Source of the DNA: Salvelinus alpinus
Lineage: Eukaryota; Chordata; Actinopteri; Salmoniformes; Salmonidae
Reading direction: 5' to 3'
DNA length: 64,000 nt
Assembly (NCBI RefSeq): GCF_045679555.1
Contig: NC_092090.1
Location: 30,035,702-30,099,701 of the forward strand
A program made the position numbers and the translations under genes. Numbering within the stretch: the first letter of the stretch is position 1; each line of letters opens with the position of its first letter. The notes beneath the pieces are model-generated. The model did no database searches and was not told the origin of the DNA. It saw nothing but the letters and a program-made list of their open reading frames with translations. This document shows, piece by piece, positions 55,427 to 64,000 of the stretch.

Positions 55427-56280
55427 AATTGAAAACAGTGTTAGCGCTGCCGCTTTTACACCAAAAGGCTGTTGCTAGGTGACGGCTGACGTCAGTGGCA
55501 GCTACAGAGGAGGTCTTGTGTGTTTGGCTGCTGAGGGCAGACCCCACTGAAAAGGGCAAACTATGAAGCACTATTAGTCATTGCAATGAAAACCTAAACT
55601 TCAGTGTCCAAGGATAGCCACTCTAAATAATTGTGAGCATTTCATGCAGACACCTTCTGTAAACCTGTGATCAGGAATTACAAGGTAAAAAAAAAAGAAG
55701 AAATTCTCCTCTGTCAACCCTGCCAATACCCACCCCCTTTTATCTTTCTCTCTCCCTACTCCATCGCTGTCTCCTTTTCTCTAACCCCCCCACACAGGCT
55801 CAAATACCAGTCCAGGAACCCCCTCCGTTTTCAGAGCACATGACGTAAGCAAGATTTTGTAGAGAGGGGGGAAAAATCAAGGTTGCCAAGGTTGCTCTGG
55901 AGCCTGCTTGCCATTGTTTAGTGTAACCAATTCCCGGGAACCCGTATCTCTCTCCCTCAATCCCTCTCTCTCTCTGGACTAGAACATCTACCCTATTGGA
56001 CAGCACAGATCAACACCGCACTGTGCATAGCCTAAACAAATTACACAAAAGTTAGGCTTGGCATGTTTATACATTTTAGTAAAGAAAGTTAACTATTCTG
56101 CTGAATGTAAGCAAAATAAATGACTAATTCACACAATATTTCTTTCACTTAGAAATTGTAGAGTAGGTTGTTTAGACCAGTGAAAAATACAATCATTAAT
56201 GCATTGAAAGTTCTGTCTGTAAGGCAACAATGTGATAAATGGGTTGAATTGGGGGAACCAGGTTACTGAGATTCACCGCC

Positions 56281-56462
56281 CAAACCCGTTGTCCTTCTGC
56301 CCCTGAGCAAGGCAGTTAACACACTGTTCCCCGGGAGCTGAAGACGTGGATGTTAGTTAAGGCAGCCTTCCACACCTCTCTGATTCAGAGAGGTTGGGTT
56401 AAATGTGGAAGACACATTTCAGTTGAATACATTCAGTTGAACAACTTTCCCTTTTCCTCTGG
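56281..56462 (+). mobile_element. SINE 3'-body fragment
   Basis: GTCCTTCTGCCCCTGAGCAA and GGCAGTTAACACACTGTTCC match the body of the SINE at 10,673 (TTCTGCCCCTGAACAAGG). It then continues into a different tail (CTGATTCAGAGAGGTTGGGT, ACATTTCAGTTGAATACATT). The tRNA-like head is missing. It is immediately followed at 56,471-56,494 by GTGCCTTCAGAAAGTATTCA, a fragment of a Tc1-like end. Confidence 0.65.
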
Positions 56463-56894
56463 ATGAATACAGTGCCTTCAGAAAGTATTCAGACTAGACT
56501 TGGGCGGTATACCGTGTATAACGGGGTATTTGGAAATAGCCACAAGATGTTTTTTCAATACCGTATAATAAAAAATTTAATAAAAATTCAATACATTTTA
56601 ATATTTGTAGTTACAGACAATACATTAGTGCAACACATACATTTGCCAGAAAATAGTTTAATTATCATCAGATGACAACAGAAATGCAACAACTATTTGG
56701 TTTGCAGCCACACAAGTAAATGTGCTCACAATGAAAAAGCAAGGTCTTTTTTTGCTAAAAACTATGCATGGCCATCATATTTCTAATGTTTTTCATAGAA
56801 AGAATGTAACCAGCTACATTTCCTAATGTTTTACATAAAGTTAATCTTGTATTTTACCGGATAAAAGTTCCTTGAGAAAAGTAGCTACACATCA

Positions 56895-57106
56895 GGGCTC
56901 CTGAGTGGCCCAGCGGTCTAAGGCACTGCGTCTCAGTGCCTTAGCATCTGCAGTCCCTGGTTTCGAATCCAGGCTGCATCACACCCGGCCATGATTGGGT
57001 GGCCCACAATTGGCCCAGCGTTGCCCTGGTTTGGCCGAGGTAGGCCGTCATTGTAAATAAGAATGTGTTCTTAACTGACTTGCCTAGTTAAATATAGGTT
57101 AAATAA
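56895..57106 (+). mobile_element. HpaI-type salmonid SINE
   Basis: The tRNA-derived head has GGCTCCTGAGTGGCCCAGCG (A-box region) and GGTTTCGAATCCAGGC (B box). The body has ACAATTGGCCCAGCGTTG and TTTGGCCGAGGTAGGCCGTC, and the tail TAAGAATGTGTTCTTAACTG, then ACTTGCCTAGTTAAAT. This is the HpaI family layout known from all salmonids. A second small duplication (CACTGCGTCTCAGTGCCTTAG) lies after the A box. Confidence 0.92.
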
Positions 57107-58093
57107 CAAAACAAAAGTTAGAATGCTGTCGTTTGATAGAATGCCTGTTGGTGAATTCTCATCCAACTGGAGAGGTGCAACTGAAGCACAACATTTGTTT
57201 GATGCTGAGCAGAAATTACAATAAGAAGCATTTTAGATCTGCGTTTTCAAAACGCAAGAAGATATTTCTTATGCGATTTAGTAATTATTTCCTGCGTAAA
57301 AGAATGAAGAATTCTGCGTTAGGGCGACCCCTAAGTTTAACTTGCTAGTTATCTAAGTAAGTGGCTGAATTAATAAGTTCACAGGGCATCATATTGTGTT
57401 AGCTTTCTGCCGTGTTTGAGAAGTCAAAGCCCTTTGGTTGAGTTTTCTGTAAAGCTGCCACTGCAGCTTTATTTCCTTGCGTTTTTTCTCATCTCCGTTC
57501 TGGGCCCGTCTGCTCCTCCCCTATCTTCTCAGAGCAGAGCAGACGGGCTCGTTGCCCTTTCGACTCCCGGACTCCACACAGACACGGTGTGTGTATACAG
57601 TACTGTTCTTCCTTCAGGCTAGCATGCGTCAAAACTTTGTTCATCTACACAATGTCTCTCCTTCACATTCACTTGTAAATGTCCAAACTCACCAAAAAGG
57701 ACATTCGGTAACTCCTACCCATAGGAGCACTGTATATATATTATACAGGGCATTCGGAAAGTATTCAGACCGCTTGACTTTTTCCATATTTTGTTATGTT
57801 ACAGCCTTATTCTAAAATGGATTACATAGTTTTTTCCCCTCATCAATCTACACACAATGCCCCATAATGACAAAGCAAAAACAGGTTTTTAGGAAAAAAT
57901 ATGACATTTGCATAAGTATTCATACCCTTTACTCAGTACTTTGTTGAAGCACCTTTGGTAGCGATTACAGACTCTATTCTTCTTGGGTATGACGCTACAA
58001 GCTTGGCACACCTGTATTTGGGGAGTTTCTTCCATTCTTCTCTGCAGATCCTCTCAAGCTCTGTCAGGTTGGATGGAGAGCTTTGCTGCACAG

Positions 58094-58674
58094 CTATGGG
58101 ACACTGGGACACTCAAGGACGTTCAGAGAGTTGTCCCGAAGCCACTCCTGCGTTGTCTTGGCTGTGTGCTTAGGGCCGTTGTCCTGTTGGAAGGTGAACA
58201 TTTGCCCGAATCTGAGGTCCTGAGCGCTCTGGAGCAGGTTTTCATCAAGGATCTCGCTGTACTTTGTTCCGTTCATCTTTCCCTCGATCCTGACTAGTCT
58301 CCCAGTCCCTACTGCTGAAAAACTTCCCCACAGCATGATGCTGCCACCACCATGCTTCACCGTAGGGATGGTACCGGGTTTTCTCCAGACGTGATGCTTG
58401 GCATTCAGGCCAAAGACTTCAATCTTGGTTTCCTCAGATGAGAGAATCTTGTTTCTCATGGTGTGAGAGTCTTTAGATGCCTTTTGGCAAACTCCAAGCA
58501 GGCTGTCATGTACCTTTTACTGAGGAGTGGCTTCCGTCTGGCCTCTCTACCATAAAGGCATGATTTGTGGCGTGCTGCAGAGATTGTCCTTCTGGAAGGT
58601 TCTCCCATCTCCACAGAGGAACTCTGGAGCTCTGTCAGAGTGACCATCGGGTTGTTGGTCCCCTCCCTGACCAA
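58094..58674 (-). pseudogene. Tc1-like transposase remnant
   Basis: 58,456-58,674 covers PMVTLTELQSSSVEMGEPSR to KRHLKTLTP. 58,094-58,459 covers MRNKILSSEETKIEVFGLNA, then [13 protein letters not shown] and FQQDNGPKHTAKTTQ. The first catalytic Asp region reads SSEE where WSDE is usual, and the second reads QDNGPKHT. The C-terminal catalytic Glu region is deleted, with a jump after LECPSVP. It is inactive. Confidence 0.8.
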
Positions 58675-59012
58675 GGCCCTTGGTGCACTACGAACAATTT
58701 CTTTGACCTCATGGCTTGGTTTTTGTTCTGAAATGCACTGTTAATGGTGGGACCTTATAAAGACAGGTGTGTGTGCCTTTCCAAATCATATCCAATCAAT
58801 TGAATTTACCACAGGTGGACTCCAATCAACTTGTAGATCCATCTCAAGGATGATCAATGGAAACAGGATGCACCTGAGCTCAATTTCGAGTCTCATAGCA
58901 AAGGGTCTGAATACTTCTGTTTTTTATTTTTAATACATTTGCAAAGATTTAAAAAAAACAAAAAACGTTTTTTGAAATGTTCTTTCATTGTGTGGCATTG
59001 TGTGTAGATTGA

Positions 59013-59013
<1 letters not shown>

Positions 59014-59050
<37 letters not shown>
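59014..59050. repeat. (AT)n microsatellite inside a Tc1-like copy
   Basis: About 18 AT units within the right arm of the Tc1-like element; the other copy lacks it at the same place, so it expanded after insertion. Confidence 0.93.
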
Positions 59051-59054
<4 letters not shown>

Positions 59055-59354
59055 AATTCATTTAAGAATAAGGCTGTAACGTAACATAATGTTGTTAAGT
59101 GGTCTGAATACTTTCCAAATGCACTGTATGTTTAACTTTATATGCAATTACTTTATTTTCATTTGCGCTCGTTAACATATTTAGCTAGCAGCCTCCATGG
59201 AAATGCGCTATTACATGTACTAATTTTGTTAGCATTCTGGTTATAGACACCCAATGGGCTTTTTTGGTGTCCGCTTGTGTAATACTGTAAATCCCAGTGT
59301 GAGAGAAGGGCTGTATGAGGATATGACAATCTGGATACCTCCAGACTCTAATAC

Positions 59355-59530
59355 ACACCCCTTAACTTTTTCCACATTTTGTTGTGTTACAGCCTGCATT
59401 TAAAATTGATTACATTTAGATTTTTGGGTCACTGGCCTACACATCATAATGTCAAAGTGGAATTACTTTTTTAGACAATTTTACAAATTAATAAAAGATG
59501 AAAAGATGAAATGTTTTGAGTCAGTGAGCA
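59355..59530 (-). mobile_element. Terminal fragment of another Tc1-like element
   Basis: AACTTTTTCCACATTTTGTT, GTGTTACAGCCTGCATTTAA and CACATCATAATGTCAAAGTG form the subterminal region of a Tc1 family related to the 8,664 copy but with different spacing. There is no transposase and no second end. Confidence 0.6.
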
Positions 59531-59582
59531 TGGTTACATGCACACAATAATGTGATTATTGTGGATAGTCAGGTTAATATAC

Positions 59583-61148
59583 TACACTGATCAAAAATAT
59601 AAACACAATATGCAACATTTTAAACAATTTTCCTGAAATACAGTTCATTTTAGGAAATCAGTCAATTGAAATGAATTCATTAGTCCCTAATCAATGGATT
59701 TCACATGACTGGGAGTCAGTGGCAGTCAGTGCCATTTAAGATGAGGGAGGATTTGAGGAGGATGTTCCTCCTCTGAGGAGCCTACACTGCTGGAAATACA
59801 CATTTGCATCTGTTGGTCACAGACACCTTTAAAAAAAGTAAGAGCGAGGATCAGAACACCAGTCAGTATCTGGTGTGACCATAATTTGCCTCATGCAGCG
59901 CGACACATCTCCTTCGCATAGAGTTGATCAGGTTGTTGGTTGTGGCCTATGGAATGTTGTCCCACTCTTCAATGGCTGTGCAAAGTTGCTGGATATTGGA
60001 GGGAACTTGAACACACTGTCGTACACGTCGATCCAGAGCATTCCAAACATGCTCAATGGATGACATGTCTGGTGAGTATGCAGGCCATGGAAAAACTGGG
60101 ACATTTTCAGCTTCGAGGAATTGTGTACAGATCCTTGCGATATGGGGCCGTGCATAATCATGCTGAAACATGAGGTGATGGCGGCGGATGAATGGCACGA
60201 CAACGGGCCTCAGGATCTCTTCATGGTATCTCTGTGCATTCAAATTGCCATCGACAAAATGCAATTGTGTTTGTTGTCCGTAGCTTATGCCTGCCAATAG
60301 CATAACCACACCGCCACCATGGGGCACTCTGTTCACAACAGTAAACTGATCACCCACATGACACTATACACGCTGTCTGCCATCTGCCCAGTACGGTTGA
60401 AACCGGGATTTATCCGTGAAGAGCACACTTCTCCAGCGTGCCAGTGGTCATCGAAGGTGAGCATTTGCCGACTGAAGTCGGTTAACGACGCCAAATTGCA
60501 GTCAGGTCCAGATCCCTAGTGAGGATGACGAGCTTGCAGATGAGCTTCCCTGACAGTTTGTGCAGAAATTCTTCGGTTGTGCAAACCCAGTTTTATCAGC
60601 TGTCCGAGTGGCTGGTCTCAGACGATCCCACAGGTGAATAAGCTGGATGTGGAGGTCCTGGGCTGGTGTGCTTACACGTGGTCTGCGGTTGTGAGGCTGG
60701 TTGGACATACTTCCATATTCTTTAAAACGACGTTGGAGGCAGCTTATGGTATAGAAATTAACATTCAATTATCTTGCAACAGCTCTGGTGGACATTCCTG
60801 CAGTCATCATGCCAATTGAATGCTCCCTCAAAACTTGAGACATCTGTGGCATTCTATTGTGTGACAAAACTGCACATTTTAGAGTGGCCTCTTTATTGTC
60901 CCCAGCACAAGGTGCACCTGTATATCATGCTGTTTAATCAGCTTCTTGATATACCACACCTGTCAGGTGGATGGATTATCTTGGCAAAGGATAAATCCTC
61001 ACTAACAGGGATGTCAACAAATTTGTGCACAAACATTTGAAAGAAATAAGCTTTTTGTGCATATGGAACATTTCTGGGATCTTTAATTTAATCTCATGAA
61101 ACATGGGACTAACACTTTACATGTTGCATTTATATTTTTGTTCAGTAT
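59583..61148 (-). mobile_element. Tc1-like transposon, nearly full length (parent type of 5,626 and 19,366 copies)
   Basis: Left end ACTGATCAAAAATATAAACA, right end in reverse ATACTGAACAAAAATATAAA. It is about 1.57 kb with both transposase halves on the minus strand. A foreign AGGATTTGAGGAGGATGTTC patch lies at 59,735-59,800. It shares all terminal and subterminal blocks with the two short copies, showing they are internal deletions of this type. Confidence 0.87.
59870..60830 (-). pseudogene. Tc1-like transposase, near complete but frameshifted
   Basis: 60,502-60,768 is the N-terminal DNA-binding part (YTISCLQRRFKEY, NRRPRVSTPAQDLHIQLIHL). 59,947-60,357 is the catalytic part with VPHGGGVVMLLAGISYG, MFQHDYARPHIARI (second Asp) and SSIEHVWNALDRRV (Glu). 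The frame breaks between 60,357 and 60,502, in the region of the first catalytic Asp. Length agrees with a 330-residue family protein. Confidence 0.82.
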
Positions 61149-62364
61149 ATATGCTTGATATGCTTAAGAATCACACTTCTGGTTTTGGCGGGAAATAGTG
61201 GGTTACGCGGGAGAAAAGGGATTTATTCCCGGGAGGGAACATAAAAAAAAAAATCATTACCGGGAAAATATTCAACCCTAATAAATACTTTTTATAGGCA
61301 ATGTATATATCTTACCCTCAGCAATACTTTGATGGAACTCCTCTGGTTATTGATGATGTTTTTGCACAATTGCATTGCTTGTATTGTTGTCGCTGTTGTT
61401 TTTGTTATTTCTGCTGCTGCTTTGGATGTTGTCCCCAGTTCAAGTTCTCATCAGTTCTCCCCTACCACATTTTGTTGAAGAGTCTCGAGCTCCCGGAAGC
61501 CTGGCCACCTGACAGTGAAGAGAACCGCTCCCCTACCTGCATACGGGTATAACCAACCATCCATCCTAGACCCTTCCTCTGTGGTGTCTGGCTGCCTGAC
61601 TCCCTCCCCTGTGGGTTAACACATCCCAGCCCTGCCTGTCTGTCTCCTTATGTTCCAGCCCTCCAGTGGTAGAATGAACATCTCACCCCTGTCCTGTTAC
61701 ACTGTCTGAGGCGCTGGCAATGAAACAGCCTTTTTAACACCATAGTGTTCCTACTCTACTGAGGGATGTATGTAGTGCTATTCACACGCTAAAGGTAAAA
61801 AACATTTGCCTGTGGTTTTGTTTTTGTTCAAACTTTTGCCTATGTTCTCATAGCTCTACATTCTCATAGCTCTACATTCTCATAGCTCTTTTACATGCTT
61901 GGAAAGGAACAGAGGGTTTTGTGTTTCTGAGAAAGAAGAGAAACAGCACTGATCATTCAGTAGTCTCTGTTTAATATTGTTCTCTCCCAGGTGTCTGTGT
62001 CTATCCTCAGTCACTGGGTTTCTTCACTCTCTGCCTTTCAATCAGATTTACTGTCACACACTAAACTACACAGCGGAGATAGCGATGGGCCTAGATGAAA
62101 ACTATGTCAACACTTGGAAAGAAAAGAGAAAAAAATAACTTATGAAGACATCAGTAGCAAAACACAAAAGCCACAACTGTAGTTGTGTGTGTGTGTCCAC
62201 TCTCGCCTAGCTCTACCTGAAGAAATGCGTAAGTTATGTCAGTTGTGAATGACGTGTGCTGTCACTACAGATAAACCAGCCACTGTGTACTATGCCTGCT
62301 GTAAGGAGAGGGCAGAGAGATAGGTGGATTGTGTACTGTCCACAGGACACAGTCACGTGGCCTG

Positions 62365-63000
62365 GTAGGGCTGGGCAATGTATCACATTTATTTGATTCA
62401 TTAGAATGTATGATTTTGCGCGATATTCCAAATGCCTTTATCGAAAGAATCAAGTTTGTTATGATCGTTTATGTCTGCTTGTTCTCATGCTGTATTTTTG
62501 GTCTCATCTCTTTCGCTCCTCTGTGCTGTGTGCACCTTCCCATTTACACCAGAGATCTGTATATAATGAAGAGATGCACATCTCCACCCTAACAATGGGA
62601 TTCGTTGTCCCAAAGGCGGAAAGGCAGGCGACAGGCTTAGTTCCAAAATAAGCCCATAAAAATGCATTGGCCTTATTGTGAACAGATTTTAGCGAGAGTG
62701 AAACCTCTTGCTTCGCTTCTATGGTTTACACACATATCAAGCCCCCCCCGCCTCTCACCCCAACAAAGTTCAGAGATTTCATCTTCCTCTCTGACCAGCG
62801 GTTTCAACTCGCTATTTGCATTTGAGATTTGGTCCACCAAAACACATTAAACATTATTTTACTGTAATAGAGGAGAAGTGAACTTTTCTAATGATTCCCA
62901 TTTTAGGTCACAACTACTCAAATTGTGCGCAGAGCAGACACTACTAAAACGAGAGTATCAATGAACATTGATTCTGTAAAATGAATGCTCAGTTTGTCCT
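62365..63000. repeat. Diverged dispersed repeat (AGGGCTGGGCAATGT-type start)
   Basis: GTAGGGCTGGGCAATGTATC followed by ATGTATGATTTTGCGCGATA is the start of a non-autonomous DNA repeat common in fish. The downstream part (CACATATCAAGCCCCCCCCG, GCTATTTGCATTTGAG) is less certain. The right boundary was not found. Confidence 0.4.
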
Positions 63001-63339
63001 GCGCAGCATTGGGGTACCACGTACCGCTAGCAGCGTTGTAGACAAAGACTGTTATACTAGCTGTCTAGTCTGTTTTATAAATGTGCAGAAAGTATAAAAC
63101 ACAATTATATAAAGAATTGGCAACTCATTCTCATCTGAGAATTTCAACATCAACATTGATTTCAACATCTGAACAAAGTGGAGAGGCTATCATGCTTTTC
63201 AAACAGTTGGAGATGGACAGAAGGGTCTGTTCATAATAATTCAACTGTTAGCTAGCAACCGTGTTAGCTAGTGTTAGGATTTATGTTTATGCACTATAGC
63301 CTGTTAGCATATGGTTTTGTTACACACACACACAAACAA

Positions 63340-63835
63340 TACAGATGTGTGTAAGGACTGACCAACACAGGCCATAAAAGCTGTGGTCAATCTGGAGAGG
63401 GGAGGGGTGCATCTCTCTAGGCCAACCAGGGAGGTTAGATTACTGGACAATACCATATTAGGAACTGTTTCAGTGTAGAATCGACAGACACAAGACGGAT
63501 CTAATCTACGCAACGACCAGATGCGGACATCTGAAAGAGGGGGACCAGTCTGAGTAACGGTGATAGGCTGAGCAAAGTCTAAACCGCGCTCAGCCTCTAC
63601 TGTGATAGGCCAACAGACGCGTTGGAACTACGTCATCACGGTATAAGAACAGCTGTTTACGTACTTCCTGCCAGTTCCCTGCTTTACCCTGCGTGGTGAT
63701 ACAGCGAACCCGTATATACGAAAATTGCATTTGCCATTCATTGTTTGCGGTAATTAAACATAATTAAAGAAAGTTAGCAGACCTTGTTTTTATTTATCCT
63801 GATACCGGATGTGTTACACGCAGCGTTCACACTAG
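63340..63835 (+). mobile_element. Possible solo LTR
   Basis: This stretch has features of an LTR: a TATA-like GGTATAAGAACAGC at about 63,640 downstream of GTGATAGGC repeats (63,558-63,570 and 63,600-63,611); a leader-like CTTTACCCTGCGTGGTG; an AATTAAA polyadenylation-like word near 63,755 and 63,764; and an end in GTGTTACA. No primer-binding site, internal region or target duplication could be shown, so a single-copy promoter is an alternative. Confidence 0.25.
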
Positions 63836-63880
63836 CAAATTGATTCAAGTTGTCTAAACTTGAAATTTAAAGATTAGCTG

Positions 63881-64000
63881 GTGTAACGGATGTGAAATGG
63901 CTAGCTAGTTAGCGGGTACGCGCTACTAGCGTTTCAATCAGTTACGTCACTTGCTCTGAAACCTAGAAGTAGTGTTGCACCTTGCTCTGCAAGGGCCGCG
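63881..64000 (+). repeat. Start of a dispersed salmonid repeat, cut by the window end
   Basis: GTGTAACGGATGTGAAATGG, GCTAGCTAGTTAGCGG, GTTTCAATCAGTTACGTCAC and CCTTGCTCTGCAAGGGCCGC form the left end of a common salmonid repeat whose continuation carries a tRNA-like box. Only the first 120 bases are inside the window. Confidence 0.6.

Larger units (their letters stand above)
57743..59128 (-). mobile_element. Tc1-like transposon, second copy of the 8,664 family
   Basis: Left end ACAGGGCATTCGGAAAGTAT, right end ATACTTTCCAAATGCACTGT (inverted). It is about 150 bases shorter than the copy at 8,664-10,197: the transposase N-terminal region near 58,660-58,700 is deleted and replaced by the joined CCCTCCCTGACCAAGGCC. 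An (AT)n run sits near the right end (59,014-59,050). Confidence 0.9.
56495..59350. mobile_element. Non-autonomous DNA element hosting a SINE and a Tc1-like insertion
   Basis: The left end TAGACTTGGGCGGTATACCG and the decayed right end, in reverse TTAGAGTCTGGAGGTATCCA, look inverted. Internal host segments are 56,495-56,894, 57,107-57,742 and 59,129-59,350; they hold AT-rich non-coding sequence such as GCGTTTTCAAAACGCAAGAA. The SINE (56,895-57,106) and the Tc1 copy (57,743-59,128) lie inside. Family and target duplication are not established. Confidence 0.5.

Noticed and set aside
56895-57106. tRNA gene
   Set aside because: It is the tRNA-like head of an HpaI-type SINE, not a functional tRNA.
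57416-57815. Overlapping frames of 68 and 112 codons
   Set aside because: They lie inside the host DNA repeat and run into the Tc1 terminal repeat; no coding signature.
61301-61552. 83-codon frame and a possible exon at 61,439-61,547 after CCCCAG
   Set aside because: The donor (GG|GTATAA) is weak, the upstream part is Cys-rich low complexity, and the peptide matches no PDE3B exon or known family.

Overview
The window is nuclear DNA of a salmonid fish (Oncorhynchus, Salmo or Salvelinus type; species not decided). The reasons are intron-rich vertebrate genes of teleost type plus a repeat fauna typical of salmonids: an HpaI-type tRNA-derived SINE, LINE copies whose 3' tail matches that SINE tail, four families of Tc1-like transposons (one close to the Sleeping Beauty ancestor), many small hAT-type elements and very long CA/GT runs. 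Family names come from recognition of sequence and protein motifs, not from a database search. Layout: 1-18,023 is read as intron 1 of RRAS2 (minus strand), whose first coding exon is 18,024-18,125. 21,855-28,073 holds a complete 21-coding-exon COPB1 (beta-COP, minus strand, 953 codons plus stop). 29,555-33,388 holds a complete 10-coding-exon PSMA1 (proteasome alpha subunit, minus strand, 262 codons plus stop). 34,711-35,601 is the first coding exon of PDE3B (plus strand), and 35,602-64,000 is read as its first intron. The order and orientation RRAS2(-), COPB1(-), PSMA1(-), PDE3B(+) are those of human 11p15.2, so this is an old conserved block. Exon coordinates were worked out by hand from splice sites and reading-frame continuity; both complete genes close in frame with no stop. 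The genes are single housekeeping or signalling units, not a pathway: a Ras-family GTPase, a COPI coat subunit, a 20S proteasome subunit and an insulin-regulated cAMP phosphodiesterase. COPB1 and PSMA1 follow each other tail to head, with about 1.5 kb between the COPB1 start and the PSMA1 stop. PSMA1 and PDE3B are head to head, with start codons 1.3 kb apart. The two big introns are packed with transposon remains, several nested: a Tc1 copy inside a hAT-type MITE, a TTAA-flanked element inside another repeat, and a SINE plus a Tc1 inside a third element. No prokaryotic operon, CRISPR array or obviously new biological system was found. The interest lies in readable insertion histories, a transposase-domain-only deletion derivative, short upstream ORFs before PDE3B, and one unidentified exon-like segment.
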